Shown: positions 44,977 through 54,893, counted from the first letter of the stretch. The stretch is 64,000 nt of DNA from Marinomonas rhizomae (GCF_024397855.1 NZ_CP073343.1:3782001-3846000); one strand, 5' to 3'. A program made the numbers and translations. Notes: a model not told the origin generated them from the letters alone.

Positions 44977-45588
44977 ATGGCTCTTGTTATTGGCATCACC
45001 GGCGTTTCTGGCAGCGGAAAAAGCCGACTTTGTTCTTTATTAGCGGAAGGTCAAGGTGACAAAATCACCGTCCTATGCCAAGACAGTTTCTATAATGGGT
45101 GTGGCAGTATCGATCCAGACGTTTATAACTTTGATGATCTAAGCTCGCTAGACCTTGAAAGCATCACTCTGGCAATTCACAACTGTAAAAACCGCCAGCA
45201 GCCAAATGAAATTCCAGTGTATGACCACTCACAACACAGACGTACTGGCTACCGCAATCTAGATCCAACACACGTTGTTCTCGTGGAAGGTCACATGATG
45301 TTCCAAGACCCTGGCATTCGTGATGCCGTTGATTACCTTTTGTATGTCGACACGGATATGGACATCGCCATTGTACGTCGCCTGAAGCGCGATATTGCAG
45401 AACGAGGACGAGATGTAAATGAGGTAACAAGCCGTTACATGCGTCATGTTCGTCAGGCATCACTTAAAACGATCGATATTCGCAGCAAAGCGGATTTCAT
45501 CATTCCAAACAACAAAAGCTTCACCAACGCAGCAAGCTTATTGCGTAACCACATAGACTACTTACTAAAAGAAAAAGGCGCTAAATAA
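44977..45588 (+). CDS. Uridine kinase-like P-loop kinase
   Basis: A 203-residue P-loop NTPase of the uridine kinase/phosphoribulokinase family. It has the Walker A motif GVSGSGKS at residues 9-16, QDSFYNG, YNFDDLSSLD, the base-recognition segment IPVYDHSQHRR and VVLVEGHMMF, then RRLKRDIAERGRDV. This order matches uridine kinase (Udk), which makes UMP or CMP from nucleosides, but the protein is somewhat diverged and another nucleoside-like substrate is possible. Confidence 0.8.
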   Translation: MALVIGITGVSGSGKSRLCSLLAEGQGDKITVLCQDSFYNGCGSIDPDVYNFDDLSSLDLESITLAIHNCKNRQQPNEIPVYDHSQHRRTGYRNLDPTHVVLVEGHMMFQDPGIRDAVDYLLYVDTDMDIAIVRRLKRDIAERGRDVNEVTSRYMRHVRQASLKTIDIRSKADFIIPNNKSFTNAASLLRNHIDYLLKEKGAK

Positions 45589-45985
45589 GCAGGACAGCCA
45601 CAAAATGTAATTTTGACAAAAACTTAAGAATCAATTGATAACAAAAAACTCATGTATTGTCTCATCATAGCATCACCTTAAATGAATCACTGTATCTATT
45701 TCTAAAATGACATAGAAACACCTGTTTCATATTTCAGTCTGTATGACAGCTGAAATCAATTCATTAGCTAAGATAGTACAATATTCAAGTATTTAGAATC
45801 GTAACTTTATTGCACTTAACTTCTCACAAAAAGCCTTATCTTAGAGAAGCCAAATATCATATTATTCATTTTTAAAATTAAGCTTATTAAAGGACTTTAA
45901 AGAATAAACCCCAGTAGATGACTGGGGTTTATTGAATAAGTTGAGACTTCGAAAGCTTTTTATCTAATGATTGAGTATGATAAAT
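45589..45985. other. Gene-free spacer with inverted repeat
   Basis: A 397-base AT-rich spacer between convergent genes. It has an inverted repeat at 45732-45755 (TTTCAG, one extra T, CTGT-ATG-ACAG, CTGAAA) and the terminator-like hairpin at 45903-45932. No ORF is convincing. I see no mobile element. Confidence 0.5.
45903..45932 (-). terminator. Terminator-like hairpin after TraT-like gene
   Basis: AATAAACCCCAGT (45903-45915) and ACTGGGGTTTATT (about 45920-45932) form a 13-bp stem. The following minus-strand tract is only moderately T-rich, so efficiency is uncertain. Confidence 0.65.
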
Positions 45986-46768
45986 TTAAAGCATTAATTC
46001 AGACAAACTCAACGCTGTACGCTCTTGTACAGCAGGCAAAGCCTCTTCCATCTTAAGGTTCATCTGATTTGCCGTTGTTACAATGCGAGTCTCGTAGATA
46101 ATCCAGTTATAGTCATCACCACGCTCTACACTACTTTTTGTCACCGACAGATTGGCAGCATTACCAGTAGAAATCCCCTTTATGCTCTTATTTTGCGTAC
46201 TGTTGCTTACGCTATCACCAGCTAGGGCGCGCTCTCGCATTTGTACATCCATCACAAATGTGAAGTATGCATCTTCTACTATCGCATCAGCGAAGAAACC
46301 AGCAGCACCAGCGAAAAGCCCAGCTTGCCTGATGTCTGACCCTGAACCACCGCTAACAGAAGAAACCCCTGCGCCTATTGCAGCACCTTCAATGCCACCT
46401 TTGTAGCCAGAAGAAAGTAAAGCATTAGCTTGCTCAATTGATGTTTTAGCTGCTGAAATTATTGTTGCATTCAACATCAAGTTAGCCTTGTTAGGATCGT
46501 CAGTCACAACAAAACCTTCATCAGTTAAATGCTGAGTTATCATTTTCTGCATATCCGAACGCATACCGTTACCCGATACATCACGAATTCGTGCATAAAC
46601 AATACGATTGGAAGGCGACACAGGCTCAAGCACGATAGAATGACTAAGGCGACTATCTACAACTAAATCCTGTTTATTTAGGGACGTATTAATAGCACTA
46701 CACCCTACCAAAGATGCAGTAATAGAGCCAGTTATAACAATCTTAGCTAGTAGGCTTGGTAATTTCAT
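45986..46768 (-). CDS. TraT-like outer-membrane lipoprotein
   Basis: A 260-residue lipoprotein resembling the TraT complement-resistance / surface-exclusion family. A lipobox SLVGC lies about 20-25 residues in. The family features are RIRDVSGNGMRSDMQKMI, the Gly-rich hydrophobic centre (SSGYKGGIEGAAIGAGVSSVSGG, GLFAGAAGFFADAIVEDAYF), and a C-terminal beta region. ATG 46768 has AAGGA upstream. No conjugation gene is nearby, so it is a chromosomal family member and not evidence for a plasmid. Confidence 0.8.
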   Translation of the reverse strand: MKLPSLLAKIVITGSITASLVGCSAINTSLNKQDLVVDSRLSHSIVLEPVSPSNRIVYARIRDVSGNGMRSDMQKMITQHLTDEGFVVTDDPNKANLMLNATIISAAKTSIEQANALLSSGYKGGIEGAAIGAGVSSVSGGSGSDIRQAGLFAGAAGFFADAIVEDAYFTFVMDVQMRERALAGDSVSNSTQNKSIKGISTGNAANLSVTKSSVERGDDYNWIIYETRIVTTANQMNLKMEEALPAVQERTALSLSELML

Positions 46769-47254
46769 TAGCAATGATCCTTTTTACTATTTTTTAAAAA
46801 AGCAGCATTTTTTATACCGCCTGAATTGAGAACACAACATTATAAAAAACTCACATCAAATTGCGAGAACTTTATTTGCAGAAATAAGCGCCTTGACATC
46901 CAAAAACTTACCAAACCAACTTTTCACCAACCAGCACAGCATTAGCAATATTGACTGGACAATATATGTCACACCAGAAAAAACCAAAGAAACATCCTCT
47001 TTAAAGCCTGTATTTCAGGCAAGCTATTATTGATCTAAATCAACGAAATAGCTTTAAATCCCCCGAATAACAAGCATCGTCGATATCTGAATTTGAACAT
47101 GTCGTATTTGGTCACATCTCCCCCCTAAATATCAGTGAGGATAGCGCCATAATTACAACGGTAAACAAGGAATGCCTAATAAAAGCAAACCTTAAATTAT
47201 CGGTTCAACGAGAGAAGCGACATTAACTCAGCTTTGTTATAAAGGGTCACTCTA
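46769..47254. promoter_or_regulatory. traT-like/gbcA divergent spacer
   Basis: A 486-base spacer with no convincing ORF. It contains a small hairpin GCCTG-TATTT-CAGGC (47006-47020) and, 10 bases later, a perfect FNR/Anr-type site (47030-47043). The rest is AT-rich and I see nothing more in it. Confidence 0.5.
47030..47043. promoter_or_regulatory. FNR/Anr-type box
   Basis: TTGATCTAAATCAA matches the palindromic consensus TTGAT-N4-ATCAA in all ten positions. It is 212 bases upstream of the Rieske oxygenase start and 262 bases from the TraT-like start. Which gene, if either, it controls is not clear from spacing. Confidence 0.55.
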
Positions 47255-48526
47255 ATGAATCAAAATGATCTACTAAATATACGTTACGCGACAGTTCAAG
47301 AAGCACGTACAGAAATGTCAAAACTGCTTGATGCTCGCCCTGCAAACTACTCGTTGGACGCCCCACTATACAACGACCCACATATGTTCCGCGTCGATAT
47401 AGAGGAAATATTCCAGAAAGAATGGCTGTTTGTTGGTATGACTAGCGAAGTGCCAAACCGTGGCGATTATTTCACCGTTGAGATCGCACAAAATCCAATC
47501 TTGATCGTTCGCGATGCAGATGGCTCTGTGAATGCATTCCACAACACCTGTCGTCACCGAGGCTCGCGCGTCTGCTTAGAGCATCGCGGCAAAGTGGCAA
47601 ATCTAGTCTGTCCTTACCACCAGTGGACTTACGATCTCAAAGGAAACCTGTTATTTGCAGGTAGCGAGATGGGCGATAGCTTTGACAAATCTCAGCACGG
47701 CCTTAAAAAAGCACACTGTAAAACCGCAGGTGGCTTCATCTTTATTGCTCTTGGAAAAGAAGAACCTAAAGGTGACTTTGATGAGTTCCTAGCAACATTG
47801 GAAGAGTACATGGCTCCTTACGACGTAGAAAATACGAAGCTGGCCGCGGAATCGAACATGTACGAAAAAGCCAACTGGAAGCTCGTACTGGAAAACAACC
47901 GTGAATGCTATCACTGTGTTGGCAGCCATCCTGAACTGCTAAATACTATCCTAGAATGGGATGACACAAACGACCCACGTGCACCACAAGATTTCCTAGA
48001 TCACTACGCAGATCAGGCCGCTAAATGGGATGAAGAAGGCATTCCACATGAACACCGTAGCTTCGGACCAGGCAAGCGTAACCGTATTGTTCGTATGCCC
48101 TTAAAGAAAGGCACAAAAGTGATGACCATCGACGGTGAAGCAGGCTGCAAAAAAATGCTCGGCAACATCAAAAACCCTGAGCTTGGCTCTATGCGTATAC
48201 TGCACCTACCCAACTCTTGGAATCACATGCAATCTGACCACTTTATTGTGTTCCGCGTACTGCCGATCTCCGCACAAGAGTCTATGGTGACCACGAAATG
48301 GTTCGTGCATAAAGACGCAGTGGAAGGTGAAGATTACGACCCAGATCGACTACGCCAAGTTTGGGATGCCACTAATGATCAAGACAGAATTCTTGGTGAG
48401 GAAAACCAATTGGGGATTAACTCCATAGGTTACCAACCGGGCCCATACTCTGAAACATTCGAATTCGGTGTAATGAACTTCCAAGAATGGTACACAGACA
48501 CCATTCAAAATAACCTGAAAAAATAA
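47255..48526 (+). CDS. gbcA: Rieske oxygenase, glycine betaine demethylase type
   Basis: A 423-residue alpha subunit of a Rieske non-heme iron oxygenase. The [2Fe-2S] site is NTCRHRGSR plus LVCPYHQWTYD (C-x-H ... C-x2-H). The mononuclear iron site has the 2-His motif in ENNRECYHCVGSHPE and an Asp near DATNDQDRI. The start (RYATVQEARTEMSKLLDARP) and the QHGLKKAHCKTAGGFIFIALG stretch resemble GbcA, which removes one methyl from glycine betaine to give dimethylglycine. The reductase partner GbcB is not adjacent. A proline-betaine or other quaternary-amine demethylase cannot be excluded. Confidence 0.65.
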   Translation: MNQNDLLNIRYATVQEARTEMSKLLDARPANYSLDAPLYNDPHMFRVDIEEIFQKEWLFVGMTSEVPNRGDYFTVEIAQNPILIVRDADGSVNAFHNTCRHRGSRVCLEHRGKVANLVCPYHQWTYDLKGNLLFAGSEMGDSFDKSQHGLKKAHCKTAGGFIFIALGKEEPKGDFDEFLATLEEYMAPYDVENTKLAAESNMYEKANWKLVLENNRECYHCVGSHPELLNTILEWDDTNDPRAPQDFLDHYADQAAKWDEEGIPHEHRSFGPGKRNRIVRMPLKKGTKVMTIDGEAGCKKMLGNIKNPELGSMRILHLPNSWNHMQSDHFIVFRVLPISAQESMVTTKWFVHKDAVEGEDYDPDRLRQVWDATNDQDRILGEENQLGINSIGYQPGPYSETFEFGVMNFQEWYTDTIQNNLKK

Positions 48527-48552
48527 GGTCAAAATCGTACTTCAGATCAAAC

Positions 48553-48583
48553 AAAAAAGGCGCCAAATTGGCGCCTTCTTCTA
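48553..48583. terminator. Bidirectional terminator, gbcA / dnaJ
   Basis: AAGGCGCCA (48557-48565), AAT, TGGCGCCTT (48569-48577), with A and T tracts outside. Between convergent genes. Confidence 0.8.
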
Positions 48584-48605
48584 TATTACTGCAACAGTAA
48601 AATAG

Positions 48606-49733
48606 CTATTTCTTAATATCATCAAAGAAACGTTTTACACCATCAAACCAGCTTTTTTGCTTAGGAGAATGGTCAGTACCTTCCCCCATGCTATCAGCCA
48701 ATTCCGTAAACAGCTCTTTTTGGCGAGAAGTAAGATTCACCGGCGTTTCAACAACAGCCTTACAAATCAAGTCCCCTACTGGGCCACCACGAACAGGCTT
48801 AACGCCCTTGTTACGTAGACGGAACAATTTACCTGACTGACACTCAGCAGTGACTTTTAGTCGAACACGACCATCTAGCGTCGGTACATCAATTTCGCCA
48901 CCCAATGCCGCTGTTGTAAAGCTAATAGGCACTTCACAATATAAGTTCGCACCATCGCGCTCAAAAATAGCATGTGGCTTAACAGAGACCTGAACAAACA
49001 AATCACCCGCTGGACCACCCTGAGTTCCCGCTTCACCTTCACCTGACAAACGAATACGATCGCCCGTATCTACGCCAGCAGGAATTTTAACATTCAGCGT
49101 TTTATATTCTTGAACACGGCCTTGACCATGACAATCTCGGCAAGGATCACTGATCACTTGGCCTGCGCCATGACATTCTGGACAAGCCTGTTGAACAGAG
49201 AAAAAGCCTTGTGACATACGTACTTGACCCGCACCACCACAAGTTCCACACGTCTTAGGTGTCGAACCTTTCTTAGCACCAGAACCATCACAAGTCTTAC
49301 AGTTTACTAAGGTTGGTATGCGGATTTTTTCTTCGCATCCCCAAACCGCTTGTTCAAGATCAAGCTCTAAGGTGTAACGTAAATCGGAGCCGCGACGAGT
49401 TCGACTTTGACCGCCACCACCGCCGCCAAAAATATCACCGAATACATCACCAAAAATATCACTAAAACCACCCGCTCCAGCGCCGCCGCCATAGCCACCA
49501 GCTTGACCATTTACACCGTCATGACCGAATCGGTCGTAGGCAGCGCGCTTGTCATCAGAAGACAATATTTCATAGGCTTCAGCCAGCTCTTTGAACTTAT
49601 CAAGTGCTTCTGGGTTGTCTGGGTTCTTATCTGGGTGGTACTTATTCGCTAAAGAACGATAAGCTTTTTTAATGTCTTTCTTATCCGCGTCTTTGGCCAC
49701 CCCAAGAACGTCGTAATAGTCTCTTTTGCTCAT
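48606..49733 (-). CDS. dnaJ: Chaperone DnaJ (Hsp40)
   Basis: A 375-residue co-chaperone that delivers substrates to DnaK and stimulates its ATPase. The N-terminal J domain carries YHPDKNP with the HPD motif at about residues 33-35, followed by a Gly-rich linker ([15 protein letters not shown]), four CxxCxGxG zinc repeats ([42 protein letters not shown]) and the C-terminal substrate-binding domain. Third gene of grpE-dnaK-dnaJ. Confidence 0.97.
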   Translation of the reverse strand: MSKRDYYDVLGVAKDADKKDIKKAYRSLANKYHPDKNPDNPEALDKFKELAEAYEILSSDDKRAAYDRFGHDGVNGQAGGYGGGAGAGGFSDIFGDVFGDIFGGGGGGQSRTRRGSDLRYTLELDLEQAVWGCEEKIRIPTLVNCKTCDGSGAKKGSTPKTCGTCGGAGQVRMSQGFFSVQQACPECHGAGQVISDPCRDCHGQGRVQEYKTLNVKIPAGVDTGDRIRLSGEGEAGTQGGPAGDLFVQVSVKPHAIFERDGANLYCEVPISFTTAALGGEIDVPTLDGRVRLKVTAECQSGKLFRLRNKGVKPVRGGPVGDLICKAVVETPVNLTSRQKELFTELADSMGEGTDHSPKQKSWFDGVKRFFDDIKK

Positions 49734-49868
49734 CGCAGGAGTCCCGAATTGAAAAGTCTGAATTAAAAATATGAATTGAAGAGTTTCAAACGAAGGTATG
49801 AATCAAAAAACTGAAATTGAAATATATGCCGCTTAAAACTAATCAATTTAAAACAGTTTAAATAGCAA

Positions 49869-49889
49869 AGCACGGTCTAAAACCGTGCT
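49869..49889 (-). other. Hairpin between dnaK and dnaJ
   Basis: AGCACGGT (49869-49876) and ACCGTGCT (49882-49889) form an 8-bp stem in the 202-base spacer after dnaK. There is no proper T run, so it probably acts on mRNA stability or attenuates dnaJ rather than ending transcription. Confidence 0.5.
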
Positions 49890-49935
49890 CGCTATAAACA
49901 GCCCCATGATTAATGGGGAAATAAGAGCTTAGCGC

Positions 49936-51849
49936 TTATTTTTTGTCTTCTTTCACTTCTTCGAATTCCGCGTCTACCGCATCATCCTGAGACTTAGCTT
50001 GTTCGCCTTCAGCTGGTTGCTCACCGGCTTCAGCTTCTGCGTACATCTTCTGAGCCAAAGTACCAGATGCTTGAGTCAACGCATTTGTTTTCTCTTCGAT
50101 CTTCTCTTTGTCGTTAGACGTTAGCGCTTCTTCAAGTTCAGTGATCGCTGTTTCAATCGCTTCTTTCTCTTCCGCTGTTGCTTTATCGCCAGCATCAGTC
50201 AAAGTTTTACGAGTAGCGTGAATCATGCCGTCAGCTGTGTTACGAACTTGTACAAGCTCTTCGAACTTACGATCTTCTTCAGCATTCGCTTCAGCGTCTT
50301 GAACCATTTTTTCAACTTCTTCATCGCTCAAACCAGAAGACGATTTGATAACGATAGACTGTTCTTTACCAGTCGCCTTGTCTTTCGCAGATACACTCAA
50401 GATACCGTTGGCATCGATATCGAAGCTTACTTCGATTTGTGGCACACCACGTGGAGCAGGTGGAATGTCAGCCAAGTCGAAACGACCTAGAGATTTGTTC
50501 TGAGACGCTTGCTTACGCTCGCCTTGTAATGCGTGGATTGTTACCGCATTTTGATTGTCTTCTGCTGTCGAGAACGTCTGAGATTTCTTAGTAGGAATCG
50601 TCGTGTTTTTCTCGATCAATGCCGTCATTACACCACCCATTGTCTCGATACCTAGAGACAGAGGCGTAACGTCTAGAAGAAGCACGTCTTTAACATCACC
50701 AGAAAGTACCGCACCTTGAATAGAAGCACCAATTGCAACAGCTTCGTCAGGGTTCACGTCTTTACGTGGCTCTTTACCGAAGAATTCCGTTACTTTCGCT
50801 TGTACTAGTGGCATACGAGTCTGACCACCAACCAAGATAACTTCGTCGATATCAGAAGCAGAAAGGTCTGCATCTTTCAATGCTTGACGGCAAGGCTCAA
50901 GAGACTTCATCACAAGCTCTTCAACCAAAGACTCCAACTTAGAACGAGTCAATTTAACGTTCAAGTGTTTAGGGCCCGTTGCGTCAGCAGTGATGTAAGG
51001 CAAGTTAACTTCTGTTTGAGAAGAAGAAGACAACTCAACTTTCGCTTTTTCACCCGCTTCTTTCAAACGTTGTAGCGCTAGTGGATCATTGTGTAGATCG
51101 ATACCAGACGTTTTCTTGAATTCTGCTGCTAGGTATTCGATTACGCGCATATCGAAATCTTCACCACCTAGGAAAGTATCACCGTTTGTAGACAATACTT
51201 CGAATTGCTTTTCGCCATCTACGTCAGCAATTTCGATGATAGAGATATCGAACGTACCACCACCAAGGTCATAAACCGCGATAGTAGAATCACCAGAGCT
51301 CTTGTCTAGGCCGTAAGCCAAGGCAGCCGCTGTTGGCTCGTTGATAATACGTTTCACTTCAAGACCTGCAATTTTACCCGCATCTTTTGTAGCTTGGCGC
51401 TGAGAATCGTTGAAGTAAGCAGGAACCGTAATAACCGCTTCTGTTACTTTCTCGCCTAGATAGTCTTCTGCTGTCTTCTTCATTTTCTTAAGAACTTCAG
51501 CAGAAATTTGTGGTGGTGCTTTTTTGTCGCCTTTTACTTCTACCCAAGCGTCACCGTTGTCCGCAGAAATAATTTTGTAAGGCACCATAGAGATGTCTTT
51601 TTGAACCACGTCGTCTTTAAACTTACGACCGATCAAACGCTTAACCGCGAACAAAGTATTTGTTGGGTTTGTTACCGCTTGACGCTTAGCAGATTGACCA
51701 ACCAGAACTTCACCGTCATCAGAAAATGCGACGATAGAAGGTGTGGTGCGATCGCCTTCAGCGTTTTCAATAACGCGAGCTTTTTCGCCATCCAATACGG
51801 CAACACAAGAGTTCGTTGTACCTAAGTCAATACCAATGATTCTACCCAT
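49936..51849 (-). CDS. dnaK: Chaperone DnaK (Hsp70)
   Basis: A 637-residue ATP-driven chaperone. The N-terminal nucleotide domain shows [46 protein letters not shown] and [11 protein letters not shown]; the substrate-binding part follows linker [18 protein letters not shown]; the C-terminal lid ends with the acidic [19 protein letters not shown] 51849 has GGAG eight bases before it; an in-frame start at 51864 is rejected. Confidence 0.98.
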   Translation of the reverse strand: MGRIIGIDLGTTNSCVAVLDGEKARVIENAEGDRTTPSIVAFSDDGEVLVGQSAKRQAVTNPTNTLFAVKRLIGRKFKDDVVQKDISMVPYKIISADNGDAWVEVKGDKKAPPQISAEVLKKMKKTAEDYLGEKVTEAVITVPAYFNDSQRQATKDAGKIAGLEVKRIINEPTAAALAYGLDKSSGDSTIAVYDLGGGTFDISIIEIADVDGEKQFEVLSTNGDTFLGGEDFDMRVIEYLAAEFKKTSGIDLHNDPLALQRLKEAGEKAKVELSSSSQTEVNLPYITADATGPKHLNVKLTRSKLESLVEELVMKSLEPCRQALKDADLSASDIDEVILVGGQTRMPLVQAKVTEFFGKEPRKDVNPDEAVAIGASIQGAVLSGDVKDVLLLDVTPLSLGIETMGGVMTALIEKNTTIPTKKSQTFSTAEDNQNAVTIHALQGERKQASQNKSLGRFDLADIPPAPRGVPQIEVSFDIDANGILSVSAKDKATGKEQSIVIKSSSGLSDEEVEKMVQDAEANAEEDRKFEELVQVRNTADGMIHATRKTLTDAGDKATAEEKEAIETAITELEEALTSNDKEKIEEKTNALTQASGTLAQKMYAEAEAGEQPAEGEQAKSQDDAVDAEFEEVKEDKK

Positions 51850-51951
51850 GGTTTGTATCTCCAATAAATTCGTTTATGACGATGATAATTCTGTATTTGG
51901 GTACGCTTAAAAGTATTTCAAGCGTCCAGTGTCAAAAAAATGACAGTATTT

Positions 51952-52530
51952 TTAAGCGGCGCTTGAAACCACAACCATTGCTGGGCGCAATAAGCGGCCA
52001 TTGATTGTGTAACCCTTCTGCACGACATCCATAACGGTGTTTGCTTCTAGTTCAGGGTTTGGCACCATAGTGATCGCTTGATGCAACTCAGGATTGAACG
52101 GTTCGCCGTGTGGATCAACCACTTTCACTTCAAAACGAGCCAATGTCTCAAGCAAATCTTTCAACGTCAGTTCTACACCTTCACGAACAGGGTCAGACTC
52201 ACCTGTGTCTGGCGCAGAAGTTAAAGCGCGCTCAAGATTGTCCGCCACGTTCACAATAGATTTAGCAAACTTTTCTAAACCAAATTTGTGCGCTTTTTCG
52301 ACATCTTGTTCTGCACGACGACGTACATTTTGTGCATCTGCATGAGCGCGAAGTGCCGCTTCTTTATACTGAGCGACTTCTTCTAACGCTTTTGCAAGTT
52401 CATCATTTTCAGTCACTTCTTCTAAAGTCTCTACTTCAGGCTCTAAAAGTTCTTCTACTGATTCGTTTTGCGTTTCGCTTTTCAAATCTTGCTCCGCGTC
52501 TAGATTAGGATTTTTTTGCTGCTCACTCAT
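51952..52530 (-). CDS. grpE: Nucleotide exchange factor GrpE
   Basis: A 192-residue exchange factor for DnaK. An acidic N-terminal tail is followed by a long coiled coil ([27 protein letters not shown]) and the C-terminal beta domain with [40 protein letters not shown]. First gene of the heat-shock operon, 102 bases before dnaK, with a sigma-32 promoter upstream. Confidence 0.95.
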   Translation of the reverse strand: MSEQQKNPNLDAEQDLKSETQNESVEELLEPEVETLEEVTENDELAKALEEVAQYKEAALRAHADAQNVRRRAEQDVEKAHKFGLEKFAKSIVNVADNLERALTSAPDTGESDPVREGVELTLKDLLETLARFEVKVVDPHGEPFNPELHQAITMVPNPELEANTVMDVVQKGYTINGRLLRPAMVVVSSAA

Positions 52531-52575
52531 TCTTCAACTCCAAATAACAGAAACAATTCTTTGTCTGTGCAGGTT

Positions 52576-52603
52576 ATATGGGGACAGCTTTTTACCTTTC
52601 AAC
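52576..52603 (-). promoter_or_regulatory. Sigma-32 heat-shock promoter of grpE-dnaK-dnaJ
   Basis: On the minus strand GTTGAAA (52603-52597), 13 bases, then CCCCATAT (52583-52576). This fits the sigma-32 consensus CTTGAAA-N13-CCCCATnT very closely and lies 46 bases upstream of the grpE ATG. Confidence 0.85.
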
Positions 52604-52642
52604 ACTATAGCCGTATTAATTTCATGGGAATTTAATTTACTG

Positions 52643-52687
52643 ACAGTACTTGTCAAAAAACAACCAAGTACTGTATAAATAACCATA
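52643..52687 (+). promoter_or_regulatory. recN promoter with inverted repeat
   Basis: TTGTCA (52650-52655) and TATAAA (52674-52679), 18 bases apart, form a likely sigma-70 promoter for recN. It is overlapped by an inverted repeat ACAGTACTTG (52643-52652) / CAAGTACTGT (52665-52674) and by TACTGTATAAAT, a good left half of a LexA box whose right half is poor. SOS control is plausible, not shown. Confidence 0.55.
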
Positions 52688-52715
52688 TAAATATATTCTC
52701 TCTTTGGAGCACTCT

Positions 52716-54386
52716 ATGCTGACCAGCATCGCTATTTCCAACTTCGCCATTGTTGAATCCCTAGAACTGGAATTCAAAAAAGGCATGACCGTGATCTCAG
52801 GTGAAACAGGAGCAGGCAAATCCATTATGGTGGATGCCTTATCGCTTTGTTTAGGTGATCGTACCGATGCTGCCGTTGTAAGACATGGACAAAAAAAAGC
52901 CGATATAAGTGCCAGCTTTGATATACAACATTATCCGCACGTCCATAAATGGCTAGAAGAAAGAGATTTAGAGCACGATCAGCACTGCATCTTACGCCGT
53001 GTAATCAGCAAAGAAGGTCGCTCCAAAGCGTACATCAATGGCCGCCCTTGCACGTTAAGTGACCTAAAAGACGTCGGTAGCCAACTGGTCGATATCCACG
53101 GACAACACGAGCATCAGTCGTTACTTAAAAAGAACGCCCAAAGACAACAGCTAGATGAATATGGCCAACTAACGGAGTTGAGTAAAAAAGTCAGTCTGCA
53201 ATACTCAACGTGGCGACAACTCAAAGAAGAATTATCAGCTCAGCAAAACCGCTCATCGGAACAAGATGCCAAAATCCAACTTTTGTCTTACCAAGCACAA
53301 GAGTTGCAACAGCTTGACCTAAAAGAAGGTGAAATCGAAGCGCTAGAAAACGAACAAGCGTTTTTATCGAACATTGCTGACTCTCAATTTAAAGCCTATC
53401 AAGCCAGCGGTATTTTGATTGATAGCGACGAAGGCAATGTCTGCTCTTTATTGCACCAAGCCATTAATAGCGCCAGCCAAATTCGTCCGGCCACCAAAGA
53501 ACTAGAAAACGCACTAGAAATGATGAATGTGGCATTAATCCAAGCCCAAGAAGCCGCGGACAGCCTGCACCATTACCAAGACACGTTAGAACAAAACCCA
53601 GAACGTCTAAGCGATATAGAACAACGTCTTTCTGATATTTACGACACAGCTCGTAAACACAGAACCTTGCCAGAAGGCCTTATCTCCCTTCGTGAAAGTG
53701 TCGAAGCGGAATTGAACAGCCTACAAGGCAGTGAAGAAAGCTTAGAGTCACTCAAAGAAAAAGAAGAGCAAGCCTATGAAAAACTCACAGCGCTTGCGAC
53801 CACATTGACTGAAAAACGCATTATCGCCAAAGACGAATTAGCACAACAAGTCGAAGAGCAAATACATGGATTAGGCATGCCACATGCGCGCTTCTTTATT
53901 CAATGCCAACCGCTCAATCAAGTTTCTGCCAATGGTTTTGAAGACATCGAATACATGATCGCATCCAACCCAGGACAACCCGCACAGCCATTGCGCAAAG
54001 TTGCCTCAGGCGGTGAATTGTCACGTATTAGTTTAGGCATTCAAGTGGTTACCGCTCATACATCAATTATTCCAACACTGGTATTTGATGAAGTCGACGT
54101 GGGCATCAGCGGCGGCATCGCCGAGGTGGTTGGTCGCATGCTGCGCTCTGTTGGCAAACGTGGCCAAGTCTTTTGTGTTACTCACTTGGCGCAAGTGGCG
54201 GCCCAAGGCAATCAGCATTTACGCGTCAGCAAACTGGTTGAAGATGAGGCTACCTCGTCTCAAGTAGAGCTACTCAAGGATCAAGATCGCACACAAGAGA
54301 TTGCACGCCTATTAGGTGGTCTAGAACTCACAGAGCAAACCCTAGCGCACGCACGCGAGATGCTTGGTAACGTCCAACTGCAGTAG
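52716..54386 (+). CDS. recN: DNA repair protein RecN
   Basis: A 556-residue SMC-like ATPase for double-strand break repair. The Walker A motif GETGAGKS is at about residues 29-36, the coiled-coil arms fill the middle (about 150-380, many Gln/Glu/Lys), the ABC signature is VASGGELSRISLGIQ, and Walker B is TLVFDEVDVGISGG, followed by CVTHLAQVAAQ. ATG 52716 follows TTTGGAG; an in-frame TTG at 52704 overlaps that site and is rejected. It is divergent from grpE. Confidence 0.96.
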   Translation: MLTSIAISNFAIVESLELEFKKGMTVISGETGAGKSIMVDALSLCLGDRTDAAVVRHGQKKADISASFDIQHYPHVHKWLEERDLEHDQHCILRRVISKEGRSKAYINGRPCTLSDLKDVGSQLVDIHGQHEHQSLLKKNAQRQQLDEYGQLTELSKKVSLQYSTWRQLKEELSAQQNRSSEQDAKIQLLSYQAQELQQLDLKEGEIEALENEQAFLSNIADSQFKAYQASGILIDSDEGNVCSLLHQAINSASQIRPATKELENALEMMNVALIQAQEAADSLHHYQDTLEQNPERLSDIEQRLSDIYDTARKHRTLPEGLISLRESVEAELNSLQGSEESLESLKEKEEQAYEKLTALATTLTEKRIIAKDELAQQVEEQIHGLGMPHARFFIQCQPLNQVSANGFEDIEYMIASNPGQPAQPLRKVASGGELSRISLGIQVVTAHTSIIPTLVFDEVDVGISGGIAEVVGRMLRSVGKRGQVFCVTHLAQVAAQGNQHLRVSKLVEDEATSSQVELLKDQDRTQEIARLLGGLELTEQTLAHAREMLGNVQLQ

Positions 54387-54422
54387 CCTCAGCCAGTCAT
54401 CGAGAAAGAGTAAAAACGAAAA

Positions 54423-54452
54423 AAGGGCCTAAACTCTGCTATTTAGGCCCTT
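54423..54452. terminator. Bidirectional terminator, recN / fur
   Basis: AAGGGCCTAAA (54423-54433) and TTTAGGCCCTT (54442-54452) around an 8-base loop, with a strong T run on the minus strand. A second hairpin, TTTACATCC/GGATGTAAA (54457-54479), lies between it and the fur stop. Confidence 0.82.
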
Positions 54453-54482
54453 CTCATTTACATCCTGATGGGATGTAAACGT

Positions 54483-54893
54483 TTATTTCTTCTTTGGACG
54501 CACGTAAAGAATTAAGCTGTGGTCTTCAATATCAAAGCCATGCTCTTCAGCGATTTCATGCTGGCGCTTTTCAATGATTGGATCAACAAATTCAATGACT
54601 CTGCCTGTTTCTAGACAAATCATGTGATCGTGATGATCCCCCTTCGCCAATTCAAAAACAGCGGTGCCTGCTTCAAAATGATGACGTTGTACCAAACCTG
54701 CAGTTTCAAACTGAGTTAGCACACGGTAAACTGTTGCCAGACCAACATCTTCACCTTGATCAAGCAGAGTGCGATAGACGTCATCAGCACTCATATGGCG
54801 GTCGCCCGCACCTTCAAGAATTTGTAAAATTTTAACTCGTGGAAGAGTTACCTTAAGTCCCGCTTTCTTTAGCTCTTGATTTTCGCTAGTCAT
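54483..54893 (-). CDS. fur: Ferric uptake regulator
   Basis: A 136-residue Fe(II)-dependent repressor. The winged helix (LKVTLPRVKILQILEGAGDRHMSADDVYRTLLDQGEDVGLATVYRVLTQFE) is followed by the metal-binding and dimer domain with HHFEAGTAVFE and HHDHMICLETGRVIEF. The usual C-terminal Cys-rich end is short, as in pseudomonad Fur. It is divergent from bamE, as in many gammaproteobacteria, with a Fur-box-like site between them. Confidence 0.95.
   Translation of the reverse strand: MTSENQELKKAGLKVTLPRVKILQILEGAGDRHMSADDVYRTLLDQGEDVGLATVYRVLTQFETAGLVQRHHFEAGTAVFELAKGDHHDHMICLETGRVIEFVDPIIEKRQHEIAEEHGFDIEDHSLILYVRPKKK

Noticed and set aside
45986..46768. TraT-like lipoprotein as evidence of a conjugative plasmid
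   Set aside because: No other transfer genes, origin or partition genes are present and flanking genes are chromosomal.
52643..52687. Full LexA/SOS box upstream of recN
   Set aside because: Only the left half TACTGTATAAAT fits; the expected ACAGTA right half reads AACCATA, so I report only a promoter with a dyad.
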